Positions 7,717 through 14,687 of a stretch of DNA of 21,439 bases are shown one piece after another (position 1 is the stretch's first letter; every line of letters starts with the position of its first letter). Location of the stretch: assembly GCA_021153265.1 (NCBI GenBank), contig JAGKTU010000078.1:1-21439 (forward strand), read 5' to 3'. The notes beneath the pieces were generated by a model. It was not told the DNA's origin, did not search any database, and saw only the letters and a program-made list of their open reading frames with translations. The stretch is from Clostridia bacterium. Lineage in GTDB: Bacteria > Bacillota > Clostridia > Oscillospirales > Oscillospiraceae. The position numbers and the translations under genes were made by a program.

Positions 7717-8250
7717 ATGGAGCGGTATTTATTTGTGATCGACTATCAGAATGACTTTGTGGACGGCGCTCTGGGCTTCCCCGGAGCGGAAAAACTGGAC
7801 GAAAAAATCGCCCAAAAGGTTCGCACATACGGAAAAGGCCGGGTGCTGTTCACCCGGGACACCCATTTTGAAAACTATCTGGAGACCCGGGAGGGAAAAA
7901 ACCTGCCGGTTGTCCACTGTGTTAAGGGAACGCCCGGCTGGGAGTGCTACGGCGAGACCGCCAAGGCGCTGGAAGAGGTGGAGGCCAAGGCCATCGACAA
8001 GCTGGTCTTCGGCATGGACGTGACCGACCCGGCTACCGCCGCGGTGCTGCCGGAAAGTGCCGACGAAATTGAGTTGGTGGGTCTGGTCAGCAACATCTGC
8101 GTGGTTTCCAATGCGGTGGTGCTGCAGAGCAAGTACCCCGAGGCTACCATCGTGGTGGATGCCGCCTGTACGGACTCCTTTGACAAGGCGCTCCACGAAA
8201 AGGTGCTGGATGTGCTGGAAGGTTTTCAGGTGAAAGTGGTCGGACGATAA
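7717..8250 (+). CDS. Cysteine hydrolase of the isochorismatase/nicotinamidase family
   Basis: The 177-residue protein has the catalytic triad of this family: D9 in the DYQNDF motif, K95 in DKLVFG and C128 in GLVSNICV. The nicotinamidase-like metal ligands appear partly conserved: D48 and H50 in TRDTH, and H67 in VVHCVKGTPGWE. The His usually found six residues after H50 is a Glu (E56). The overall pattern is closest to PncA-type nicotinamidases, which convert nicotinamide to nicotinate in NAD salvage, but the metal-site change makes another amide substrate possible. AAGGAGG lies 7 nt before the ATG. It is a single-gene unit with its own promoter and a 14-bp terminator hairpin. Confidence 0.85.
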   Translation: MERYLFVIDYQNDFVDGALGFPGAEKLDEKIAQKVRTYGKGRVLFTRDTHFENYLETREGKNLPVVHCVKGTPGWECYGETAKALEEVEAKAIDKLVFGMDVTDPATAAVLPESADEIELVGLVSNICVVSNAVVLQSKYPEATIVVDAACTDSFDKALHEKVLDVLEGFQVKVVGR

Positions 8251-8265
8251 CCGAATACGGAACGC

Positions 8266-8300
8266 AAATGCGGCGCAGTTACCCACTGCGCCGCATTTTT
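8266..8300 (+). terminator. Strong intrinsic terminator between convergent genes
   Basis: A perfect 14-bp stem (8266-8279 with 8285-8298; core GCGGCGCAGT) with a 5-nt loop ends in TTTTT at 8296-8300. It terminates the cysteine hydrolase gene. It also begins 3 bp past the rqcH stop on the other strand, where only a three-T tail follows, so it may serve both genes. Confidence 0.87.
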
Positions 8301-8301
8301 G

Positions 8302-10059
8302 TTATGCTTCTTCCTTTTTCTCTGCGTTCAGGGCGTCTACAACGATGTTCGGGTAGGGATTGACGATGACGGTTTTATAAGTGTGATAAATGACCATGCC
8401 GGGCTTGCCGCCCAGGATCTTCTTCACCTGCTTCACCGGCGTCACATCCACCGGGATGTTCTGACCGCCCTTGCTTTCGGCGTAATGGGCCGCAAGCTGA
8501 GCCGCCTGAGTGATGGTATCGTCGGGGGGCGTGGTGCCGCCGCAGGAGATGATCACATGGGAGCCGTGGACCTTGGAGGCGTGGCACCAGATGTCGTCCT
8601 TCCGGGCGGAGCGGAAGGTCAGTTCCTCGTTCTGGCGGTTGTTCCGGCCTACATAGATGGGGTAGCCATCGGTGGACTCAAAGCGCATGGGGGCCAGCTT
8701 TGCCGCTTTCATCTTCTTTTTGCCGGAATCGGCCTTGAGATAGCCGCCATCCTGCAGTTCCCGGCGAATTTCCTCCAATTCCGCGTCCGATGCGGCACGA
8801 TCCAGCTCTTCCAGAACACTTTGCAGGTAGTTCAGCTCATTTTCACCCAGTTCCATCTGTTTTGTCAGCTCTTTTTCGGCGTTTTTCATCCGGGTGTAGT
8901 CCTTGTAGAACTTGGCGGCGTTCTGCTGGGGGGAGAGGATGGGAGACAGGGGGATGGAAATGAGGGACATATTTTCGTCGTAAAAATCCTCACATTCCAC
9001 AGCGGTCTGACCCTTTCGGATGCGGTGGATGTTGGCGGTGAGGATGTCGCCCAGCTGGCGAAGCCGTTCTCGGTCAAAGGTGGCGGTCAGCTCCTTCTCC
9101 TGAATGGCCAGTTTTCGTTTCAAACGGGTGCAGAGATTCTGCACCGTCTTGCGCACCGACTGGCTCTTCTGGCGCATGGCGTCCTTTTTGTCACGGATGG
9201 TGTAGTAGCTGTCCATGAGGGCGGAAAAACTCTCCGCCTGTCGGTATTCGCCGTACTGCCGGATGGGGCAGAAAGCAAATTGCTTGGGTGTGCCGTCGGC
9301 TTGGGCATAGTAGCAGGGCGTGGGGTGGTTCAGGTGCTCAGAGAAGAACAGGGACAGCTTTTCGCCCACAGATTCTGCATCCAGACCCTCCACCCGGGCA
9401 TCGGTGCTGCCGGCGGCAAAGAGCGCCGCCTCCCGGCAAATGAGCGGCGACAGACCGCCAAGAGCATCCATCAGCCGCTCGGCAAGGATATCCGCACCGG
9501 GTTGAACCAAAAGGTTTACATAATCTTCATTTTCCCACTCCGGGGCGTAGGCTTTTTCGATAGGGCTGGGGTCTTGGTAGTTCAGACCCGGCAGGGCAGC
9601 CCGTTTGGCGCTCTCATCCAGACCGATGCGCCGCAGGCAGTCGATGATGCGTCCCTCGGGGGACAATAGATACAGATTGCAGGTTCTGCCCATCAGCTCC
9701 GCCACCAGACGTTTGCGGACATGGTCGCCCATTTCGTCGATGCAGTCGAAGACGAAGGCTGCCCAGCGCTCCATGGGCTTTCGCTGAATTTCCACCAGCC
9801 GGGCGCCCAGAAGATGCTTGCGCAGCAGCATGCAGAACATGGGCGGCTCCGCCGGGTTTTCCGGGGAGGCGGTGCTTAAATGCAGCCGGGGAGCGGTGGG
9901 ATTCAGAGCGAAGAGGAGCTTTTCCCGTCCGTCCCGGCATTTTAATTGTAAAATTACAGTATCCCGGCTGGGCTGGTGGATCTTGTCCACCCGGGCTTCC
10001 GCCGTGCGGCTCTGAATTTCATCCAGCACCGCCGACAGAAAAAAGGCATCAAAGGCCAT
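8302..10059 (-). CDS. rqcH: NFACT-family ribosome quality control protein RqcH
   Basis: The 585-residue protein has the bacterial RqcH layout: NFACT-N domain (about 1-180, with KIHQP and PPMFCMLLRKHL), HhH-like region, two long coiled-coil segments (about 290-430) and NFACT-R (about 450-560, with DIWCHASKVHGSHVII). RqcH binds stalled 50S-peptidyl-tRNA complexes and directs C-terminal alanine tailing for degradation. Older annotations call it fibronectin-binding protein FbpA. The Asp-Arg pair that other RqcH proteins have at positions 97-98 for tRNA recruitment is Glu97-Arg98 here, a conservative change at the same position. GGAGG precedes the ATG. A promoter and a small hairpin leader (10078-10098) lie upstream. 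Confidence 0.94.
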   Translation of the reverse strand: MAFDAFFLSAVLDEIQSRTAEARVDKIHQPSRDTVILQLKCRDGREKLLFALNPTAPRLHLSTASPENPAEPPMFCMLLRKHLLGARLVEIQRKPMERWAAFVFDCIDEMGDHVRKRLVAELMGRTCNLYLLSPEGRIIDCLRRIGLDESAKRAALPGLNYQDPSPIEKAYAPEWENEDYVNLLVQPGADILAERLMDALGGLSPLICREAALFAAGSTDARVEGLDAESVGEKLSLFFSEHLNHPTPCYYAQADGTPKQFAFCPIRQYGEYRQAESFSALMDSYYTIRDKKDAMRQKSQSVRKTVQNLCTRLKRKLAIQEKELTATFDRERLRQLGDILTANIHRIRKGQTAVECEDFYDENMSLISIPLSPILSPQQNAAKFYKDYTRMKNAEKELTKQMELGENELNYLQSVLEELDRAASDAELEEIRRELQDGGYLKADSGKKKMKAAKLAPMRFESTDGYPIYVGRNNRQNEELTFRSARKDDIWCHASKVHGSHVIISCGGTTPPDDTITQAAQLAAHYAESKGGQNIPVDVTPVKQVKKILGGKPGMVIYHTYKTVIVNPYPNIVVDALNAEKKEEA

Positions 10060-10113
10060 AAGCGTTACCTCCGTATCGGGAGGGCCGTCGACCCTCCCCT
10101 ACAGTTTTTCTGT

Positions 10114-10142
10114 ATCATACCACATTTCTGCGCCGGGGTAAA
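10114..10142 (-). promoter_or_regulatory. Probable promoter for rqcH
   Basis: On the minus strand TTTACC (10142-10137) and TATGAT (10119-10114) are 17 bp apart. The transcript would carry a leader of about 45 nt with a 7-bp hairpin GGGAGGG/CCCTCCC (10078-10084 with 10092-10098) before the GGAGG of rqcH. The role of the hairpin is unknown. Confidence 0.55.
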
Positions 10143-10186
10143 GGGAGAAGCAAGTGTCGAATTATCAAACTTCTTGCATAAGGCGG

Positions 10187-10214
10187 TTGAATTTTTGCAA
10201 AAATATGGTATCCT
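10187..10214 (+). promoter_or_regulatory. Probable promoter for the coiled-coil/deacetylase/radical SAM genes
   Basis: TTGAAT (10187-10192) and TATCCT (10209-10214) are separated by 16 bp. The -10 box is about 23 bp upstream of the ATG at 10238, so the leader would be short. It is divergent from the rqcH promoter. Confidence 0.55.
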
Positions 10215-10237
10215 ATAGGTAAATTGGAGGTGTATCC

Positions 10238-10654
10238 ATGAAAAAACAGATTATCATCACCGCTGTGCTGGTGGTTGCCATTGTGGGATTTCTGGTGGGC
10301 GGCATTTTGCTGATGCAGGCCGACCAGCGGCAGGAAGCGGCCATTGCCGCCGCGCAGGAGCAGCTTGACCGGCTGTCCGCCGATGTCACGGCTCTGGAAA
10401 ACACCCTCGCCGGTCTGACCACCGACAATGCTGACAGCATTGCCGCCGAGGCCCAGCAGATTCAGCAGAAGACCACGGAGCTTCAGGGCCAGCTGGATGA
10501 TCTGCAGAAGCAGATCGACGAGCTGCAGGCTTATCTGGATGAAAACAAAGAAGCCATCGATCTGGTCATGGAAGAAGTGACCTATTTACAAGGAGTTTAC
10601 GATGAACTTAAAATTGGACTCGAACAAGTTAACGGCTATCTTGCGGAAGGTTAA
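10238..10654 (+). CDS. Membrane-anchored coiled-coil protein of unknown function
   Basis: The 138-residue protein has one N-terminal membrane segment (about residues 4-26, preceded by KK, so probably N-in). The rest is a long Gln/Glu/Leu-rich coiled coil (about 30-130) with heptad-like spacing. No catalytic motif is visible. GGAGG is 7 nt upstream of the ATG. The last 53 bp overlap, in a different frame, the start of the polysaccharide deacetylase gene, whose own N-terminal region is also a membrane helix plus coiled coil. The two proteins may therefore pair through their coiled coils on the outer face of the membrane; that is inference from layout. The family was not recognised. Confidence 0.75.
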   Translation: MKKQIIITAVLVVAIVGFLVGGILLMQADQRQEAAIAAAQEQLDRLSADVTALENTLAGLTTDNADSIAAEAQQIQQKTTELQGQLDDLQKQIDELQAYLDENKEAIDLVMEEVTYLQGVYDELKIGLEQVNGYLAEG

Positions 10655-11696
10655 TATCCTTCTGGCGGTGCTGGCGGCTGCTTCCGCTGTCTTCTGCGGC
10701 GTTATGGCCTTTGGTCTGCTGAGCAATCCCAGTCTGGAGCGGATGGGCCTGCGTCAGCAGGAAATGGAGGCCCAGATCCCTCAGCTGCAGCAGAAAATCG
10801 AAGACCAGCAGGCTGCGGTAGATCAGGCGGAAAAGGATGCGCAGGCGCAGGTTGCGGCTGCCAATGAGGAGCAGGCTGCCGTTCAGCAGGAGCTGGATGC
10901 TGCCACGGAGCGAAAAGCCGGTATGGACAATACCGTCTATACGTTCCAGAACAGCGAGCAGGTCTACCAGCAGATGCGGCAGAACATCGCCGACATCCGG
11001 GTGGAATACGGTACAGCCATCCGCAAGCTGGAGGACAAGATCCTCGCCGGCGAATCCAACTACCGGATCTGCTATCTGACCTTTGACGACGGTCCGTCTT
11101 ACTACACCGGCGATTTTCTGGATAAGATCGACGAGCTGGATATCCATGTGACCTTCTTTACCATTGGCTACCAAATGGGAAAAAATCAGGATGCCAAGCG
11201 GGATGCCTACCTGCGCCGAGAGGCGCTGAGCGGCCACTCCATCTGCAACCATACCTACACCCATGCCATCCATAATGGCCTTTACTACAGCAAGGAGAAT
11301 TTCATGGATGCGGTGAAGAAGCAGGAGGATGTGGTCTATTCGGCCACCGGCATCCGGACGGATATCGTCCGCTTCCCTGCAGGCTCTTACTACTGCCCCC
11401 AGCGTACCGCGGTCATCGAGGAGCTGACCAATCAGGGCTACGGCTGGATCGACTGGAGCGCCAACGCATTTGACTCGGGTACCAACATAAAGACCAAGGA
11501 GTTCGTGGCACGAACCGTGGTCTGGCAGGTCAGTCAGGAGCAGATCTCCGTGGTGCTGATGCACGACTGGCGGCTGGAGACCTTGGGCGCACTGGATAGT
11601 ATCGTTTCCCAGCTGAAGGAAAAGGGCTACATTTTCCTGCCCCTGTTCAAAGAATCCTCCACCGTGGGTACGGTACGGCCCAAGTGGGATAACTGA
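10602..11696 (+). CDS. Membrane-anchored polysaccharide deacetylase with coiled-coil stalk (NodB fold)
   Basis: The 364-residue protein has an N-terminal membrane helix (about 17-40), a Gln/Glu/Ala-rich coiled coil (about 50-145) and a carbohydrate esterase 4 domain (about 156-350). The NodB motifs are intact: TFDDG (D162 catalytic base, D163 metal), HTYTH (H217, H221 metal ligands), RFPAGS (257-262), IDWSANAFD (near 283-291) and LMHDW (H321). Such enzymes remove N-acetyl groups from peptidoglycan or other cell-wall glycans; the exact glycan is not readable. AGGAG lies 7 nt before the ATG, inside the preceding gene. The stop is followed by a second TGA and then the radical SAM gene after 4 nt. 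Confidence 0.9.
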   Translation: MNLKLDSNKLTAILRKVNILLAVLAAASAVFCGVMAFGLLSNPSLERMGLRQQEMEAQIPQLQQKIEDQQAAVDQAEKDAQAQVAAANEEQAAVQQELDAATERKAGMDNTVYTFQNSEQVYQQMRQNIADIRVEYGTAIRKLEDKILAGESNYRICYLTFDDGPSYYTGDFLDKIDELDIHVTFFTIGYQMGKNQDAKRDAYLRREALSGHSICNHTYTHAIHNGLYYSKENFMDAVKKQEDVVYSATGIRTDIVRFPAGSYYCPQRTAVIEELTNQGYGWIDWSANAFDSGTNIKTKEFVARTVVWQVSQEQISVVLMHDWRLETLGALDSIVSQLKEKGYIFLPLFKESSTVGTVRPKWDN

Positions 11697-11700
11697 TGAT

Positions 11701-12573
11701 ATGAATTATGCAAACTGCAATCTTTGCCCCCGGCGCTGCGGTGTAGACCGCACCCGGGGGCAAACCGGATTTTGCGGCGCCCACGATGCCGCTCTGGTGG
11801 CGAAAGCCATGATCCACAAGTGGGAAGAGCCGGCGCTGGCAGGAAATGGCGGCAGCGGCACGATTTTCTTCGGCGGCTGCACCTTAGGCTGCCGGTACTG
11901 CCAGAATTTTGCCATCAGCAGCCGTCCCAAGGGTACGCCCATGGACTCTGCCCAACTGCGCCGGGAGATGGAAAAACTTATCGCCCAAGGGGCGGAAAAC
12001 ATCGACCTTGTGACCCCCACCCACTTTGTTCCCACCATCATTCCGGCACTTAGCCCTAAGCTCCCTGTGCCGGTTGTCTACAACTGCGGCGGCTATGAGC
12101 GGGTGGAGACCCTTCGGGCGCTGGAGGGACTGGTGGACATCTACCTCCCGGACCTCAAATACGCAGATGATGGTCTTGCCATGAGTCTGTCCGGGGCGAG
12201 GGACTATTTTGCCGTCGCTACCGCCGCCATCCGGGAGATGGTGCGCCAGACCGGCCCGGTTCAATGGGGGGGCGAGAAGGTGAAGAAAGGCGTCATCGTC
12301 CGGCATTTGATTTTGCCGGGATATGTGGAAAATTCTCTGAAAGTGCTGGACTGGCTGGGAGAAAACTTCGCCCCCGGCGAGATTTTAGTCAGTCTGATGC
12401 GCCAGTATACCCCCGTGGGGAAACAGTCTGCACCCCTTGACCGCCGGGTCACCGATGAGGAATATGACGCGGTGTTAAGCTGGATGTTCCTCAACGATCT
12501 TCAGGGTTTTACCCAGGAGGCTGAGGCTGCGGAAGAGTCCTTTATCCCCGACTTTCAGCAGGAAAACAATTGA
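11701..12573 (+). CDS. Radical SAM protein, PflX / pyruvate-formate-lyase-activase-like
   Basis: The 290-residue protein has the radical SAM cluster motif CxxxCxxC (C60, C64, C67) in GGCTLGCRYCQNF. Before it there is a second Cys cluster at the N-terminus (C6, C9, C13, C25; CNLCPRRC...GFC), the hallmark of the COG1313 'PflX' group, whose function is unknown. It should bind a 4Fe-4S cluster and S-adenosylmethionine; the target is not known. It starts 4 bp after the deacetylase stop and has no clear Shine-Dalgarno sequence, so it is probably translated by re-initiation. No terminator was seen after it, and the next gene's -35 box overlaps its stop codon. Confidence 0.87.
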   Translation: MNYANCNLCPRRCGVDRTRGQTGFCGAHDAALVAKAMIHKWEEPALAGNGGSGTIFFGGCTLGCRYCQNFAISSRPKGTPMDSAQLRREMEKLIAQGAENIDLVTPTHFVPTIIPALSPKLPVPVVYNCGGYERVETLRALEGLVDIYLPDLKYADDGLAMSLSGARDYFAVATAAIREMVRQTGPVQWGGEKVKKGVIVRHLILPGYVENSLKVLDWLGENFAPGEILVSLMRQYTPVGKQSAPLDRRVTDEEYDAVLSWMFLNDLQGFTQEAEAAEESFIPDFQQENN

Positions 12574-12598
12574 CATTTTTTCTTCCCAATGATATCCT
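12570..12598 (+). promoter_or_regulatory. Sigma-A-type promoter for fchA-folD
   Basis: TTGACA (12570-12575) and TATCCT (12593-12598) are 17 bp apart. The -35 box overlaps the stop codon of the radical SAM gene. The leader would be about 65 nt and contains a small hairpin (CCTGC/GCAGG near 12625-12638), too short to assign a known riboswitch. Confidence 0.68.
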
Positions 12599-12669
12599 AA
12601 AATTGATACAATCCATCCCCATGCCCCTGCTCCGGCAGGTGAAATAAAACGACAAGGAGATCAGATACT

Positions 12670-13290
12670 ATGGATATGACTATGGAATCCTGCCGCACCT
12701 TTGTGGAAGTGCTGGCATCCAATGCTCCCGCTCCCGGCGGCGGCGGTGCTGCCGCTCTGGTTGGCGCCATCGGCACCGCTCTGGGCAACATGGTGGGCTC
12801 CCTCACCGTGGGCAAGAAGAAGTACGCCGAGGTGGAAGAGGAGATCATCGCGCTGAAGGCTAAGTGCGACGATCTGCAGAAGCAGCTGCTGGATCAGGTG
12901 GAGGCTGACGAAGTGAACTTCCTGCCTCTGGCCAAGGCTTACGGCATTCCCAAGGATCATCCCGACCGGGATAAGATCATGGAGGAAGCTACCATCATCG
13001 CCTGCTCCACTCCCATGAAGATCATGGAGCTGTGCTGCGAGGCCATCGACTGCATCGCTGTGTTCGCCGAGAAGGGCAGCCGTCTGGCTGTTTCCGACGC
13101 AGGCTGCGGCGCTGTGTGCTGCAAGGCCGCTCTGCAGGCTGCTTCCCTGAACGTCTTCATCAACACCAAGACTCTGAAGAACCGCGATGTGGCTGAAGAG
13201 ATGAACCGTCACGCCAATGTGATGCTGAACAAGTACGGCCAGCTGGCTGACGAGATCTTCAATACCGTCAAGGCCGGCTTCGGCCAGTAA
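12670..13290 (+). CDS. fchA: Formimino-/methenyltetrahydrofolate cyclohydrolase family protein (FTCD C-terminal domain)
   Basis: The 206-residue protein matches the stand-alone cyclodeaminase/cyclohydrolase domain (FTCD_C, FchA). The family glycine-rich turn PAPGGGGAAALVGAIGTALG (residues 21-40) is intact, and the rest is predicted all-helical. Family members convert 5-formimino-THF to 5,10-methenyl-THF and ammonia, or hydrolyse methenyl-THF to 10-formyl-THF. Immediate linkage with folD and no histidine-degradation genes favour the cyclohydrolase role here. AAGGAG lies 10 nt before the first ATG; ATGs at 12676 and 12682 are in frame, so the exact start is open by a few residues. Codon use strongly favours CTG, AAG and GCC/GCT, as in folD, suggesting high expression. 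Confidence 0.88.
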   Translation: MDMTMESCRTFVEVLASNAPAPGGGGAAALVGAIGTALGNMVGSLTVGKKKYAEVEEEIIALKAKCDDLQKQLLDQVEADEVNFLPLAKAYGIPKDHPDRDKIMEEATIIACSTPMKIMELCCEAIDCIAVFAEKGSRLAVSDAGCGAVCCKAALQAASLNVFINTKTLKNRDVAEEMNRHANVMLNKYGQLADEIFNTVKAGFGQ

Positions 13291-13319
13291 GCGGCGAGCC
13301 GCCGCAGGCAATTCGTCAC

Positions 13320-13353
13320 GTACCCGGTCCGTGAACGCCAGACCATTGGGTAC
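13320..13353 (+). other. Stem-loop in the fchA-folD intergenic region
   Basis: In the 116-bp gap between the genes, GTACCC (13320-13325) pairs with GGGTAC (13348-13353), and GGTC (13326-13329) with GACC (13341-13344), leaving a 3-nt bulge and an 11-nt loop. An alternative pairing CACG/CGTG (13317-13320 with 13330-13333) competes with it. A second small hairpin GCGGC/GCCGC starts right after the fchA stop (13291). There is no T-tract, so it is not a terminator. It could be an mRNA processing or stability element; function unknown. Confidence 0.45.
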
Positions 13354-13406
13354 CGCTCGATTCGTTACCTCTCACTCAATCTTACATATTTTAGGAGGAA
13401 ATACCT

Positions 13407-14282
13407 ATGGCAAAGCTGCTGCTGGGCAAGGAAGTTACCGACGCCCTGAACGCCAATCTGCAGACCCGTACCGCTGCCCTGCGTGAAAAGGGCATCGTCC
13501 CCACTCTGGGCATCATCCGCGTGGGCGAAGACCCCTCTGACCTGTCTTACGAGAAGGGCGCTACCAAGCGCGCTGAGCTGGTTGGCGTGGATGTTAAGAA
13601 GATCCTGCTGAGCGCTGACGCTTCCAAGGAAGACGTTCTGGCCGCCATCGACCAGGTCAACGCCGACGATTCCATCCACGGCGTGCTGATGTTCCGTCCC
13701 CTGCCCAAGCATCTGAAGAACGATCAGAATGAGATCTGCAACCGCCTCGATCCCAAGAAGGACGTGGACTGCATGACTCATATGTCCAATGCCGGTGTCT
13801 TCGAGGGTCTGGATCTGGGCTACGCCCCCTGCACCCCCGCTGCCTGCATGGAGATCCTGGACTTCTACGGCATCGACTGCAAGGGCAAGAACGCCGTCGT
13901 CATCGGCCGCTCTCTGGTGGTCGGCAAGCCCGCCGGCATGATGCTGATGGGCAAGAACGCCACCGTCACCACCTGCCACACCCGTACCGTCAACACTGCC
14001 GAGATCTGCCGCAACGCCGACATCATTGTCTCCGCTGCAGGCGTTCTGAACAGCCTGACCGCTGACTTCGTCCGCCCCGGCCAGATCGTCATCGACGTGT
14101 CCATCAACTGGGACGCCAACAAGCCCAACGCCCGCGGCACTCTGGGCGCCATCGCCGGCGATGCCAAGTTCGACGAGGTCGAGCCCATCGTCGAGGCCAT
14201 CACCCCCGTTCCCGGTGGTGTCGGCTCCGTCACCACCAGCGTGCTGATGAAGCACGTGGTTGAGGCCGCTGAGAAGGTCTAA
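13407..14282 (+). CDS. folD: Methylenetetrahydrofolate dehydrogenase (FolD family), variant active site
   Basis: The 291-residue protein has the FolD fold, with KDVDC (D121), PCTPAAC, the NAD(P)-binding GRSLVVGKP (167-175) and the C-terminal TPVPGGVGSVTTSVL. The enzyme oxidises 5,10-methylene-THF to methenyl-THF, and classical FolD also hydrolyses it to 10-formyl-THF. Aligned without gaps to E. coli FolD as recalled, the catalytic Lys four residues after the conserved Tyr (YxxxK) is A52 here (Y48-E-K-G-A-T-K54), and the Gln of the GILVQLPLP motif is F96. Loss of both suggests a dehydrogenase-only enzyme with FchA supplying the cyclohydrolase. AGGAGG is 8 nt upstream of the ATG. A strong terminator follows. 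Confidence 0.93.
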   Translation: MAKLLLGKEVTDALNANLQTRTAALREKGIVPTLGIIRVGEDPSDLSYEKGATKRAELVGVDVKKILLSADASKEDVLAAIDQVNADDSIHGVLMFRPLPKHLKNDQNEICNRLDPKKDVDCMTHMSNAGVFEGLDLGYAPCTPAACMEILDFYGIDCKGKNAVVIGRSLVVGKPAGMMLMGKNATVTTCHTRTVNTAEICRNADIIVSAAGVLNSLTADFVRPGQIVIDVSINWDANKPNARGTLGAIAGDAKFDEVEPIVEAITPVPGGVGSVTTSVLMKHVVEAAEKV

Positions 14283-14295
14283 ATTTGCTGCAACC

Positions 14296-14326
14296 AAGCC
14301 CCGCCGGTATCTCCGGCGGGGCTTTT
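14296..14326 (+). terminator. Intrinsic terminator of fchA-folD
   Basis: AAGCCCCGCCGG (14296-14307) pairs perfectly with CCGGCGGGGCTT (14313-14324) around a 5-nt loop, followed by TTTTCTAT. It starts 14 bp after the folD stop. Confidence 0.9.
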
Positions 14327-14345
14327 CTATACCGGCACAGGGCGG

Positions 14346-14464
14346 TAAATTGTAGTTTACGGTACTGGCGCGGCAGCGCCTAAAGGCTTCCCCCGGGGGG
14401 AAGCTGTCAAAAATCTTTGATTTTTGACTGATGAGGAATGCGGGCAGAAATGCTTCGATTTAAA
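14346..14464 (+). repeat. Dispersed hairpin repeat, copy D
   Basis: Full-length copy in the same orientation as copy A, lying between the folD terminator and the promoter of the riboswitch-controlled gene. It starts TAAATTGTAGTTTAC, contains the three hairpins, and ends TGCTTCGATTTAAATTTA. The bases just beyond (14465-14484, ACTTCTCTACATCCTAT) are a near-inverted match to the sequence outside the 5' end of copy C, hinting at terminal inverted repeats. The 405-bp gap 14283-14687 holds the folD terminator, this repeat, a promoter and a riboswitch, with little unassigned sequence. Confidence 0.9.
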
Positions 14465-14484
14465 TTTAACTTCTCTACATCCTA

Positions 14485-14513
14485 TTGACAAAACCGGAAA
14501 TCTTTACTAAAAT
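14485..14513 (+). promoter_or_regulatory. Sigma-A-type promoter upstream of the ZTP riboswitch
   Basis: A consensus TTGACA (14485-14490) and TAAAAT (14508-14513) are 17 bp apart. Transcription would start near 14520, exactly at the 5' side of the aptamer. The promoter lies about 20 bp past repeat copy D. Confidence 0.78.
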
Positions 14514-14520
14514 ATATCCA

Positions 14521-14626
14521 TCTCCTGCATGACTGACGGAAAGAGGCGGAAAAAACCGCTGTGGAGTGCAGAAGTTTTATGCCGACCGTCTGGGCGATTC
14601 AGTTTTGTGCTGGATTGCCCTTTTTT
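14521..14626 (+). promoter_or_regulatory. ZTP riboswitch (pfl motif) with terminator expression platform
   Basis: The aptamer elements of the pfl/ZTP class are visible in order: outer stem CTGCA (14525-14529) with TGCAG (14567-14571); the conserved TGACTGACGG (14530-14539); an inner hairpin GCGG/CCGC with A6 loop (14546-14559); GTGGAG (14561-14566); a short linker; and the 3' domain GCCGACCGTCTGGGC (14581-14595). GACGG (14535-14539) can pair with CCGTC (14586-14590) as the family pseudoknot. The class senses ZTP/ZMP (AICAR phosphates), which build up when 10-formyl-THF is short. The 3' end of the aptamer overlaps the 5' arm of a terminator, so ligand binding should allow read-through (an ON switch). 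It precedes the DUF1576 gene. Confidence 0.92.
14592..14626 (+). terminator. Riboswitch-controlled terminator
   Basis: GGGCGATTCAG (14592-14602) pairs with CTGGATTGCCC (14610-14620) over 11 bp (two G-U pairs) with a 7-nt loop, followed by six T residues (14621-14626). Its first bases GGGC are the last conserved bases of the ZTP aptamer, so the two structures exclude each other. Confidence 0.88.
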
Positions 14627-14687
14627 GTTCTCAAAAATCGGACAATCCGCGGAAAACTGTGAAAAAATCGATACATAGGGGTGCATT

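Noticed and set aside
7369..7738. Short open frames across the repeats upstream of the cysteine hydrolase gene
   Set aside because: They run through repeat copies B and C and have no good ribosome binding site.
8299..9669. 456-residue open frame on the plus strand
   Set aside because: It is fully antisense to rqcH, which has clear family motifs; long antisense frames are expected in GC-rich genes. The hydrophobic, His/Gly-rich translation shows no recognisable domain.
12599..12669. THF or ZTP riboswitch upstream of fchA
   Set aside because: The leader is only about 65 nt and lacks the conserved core of either class; only the DUF1576 leader matches.
13365..14297. 310-residue open frame on the minus strand
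   Set aside because: Antisense to folD, which has a ribosome binding site and all family motifs; Gly/Asp/Val-rich shadow.
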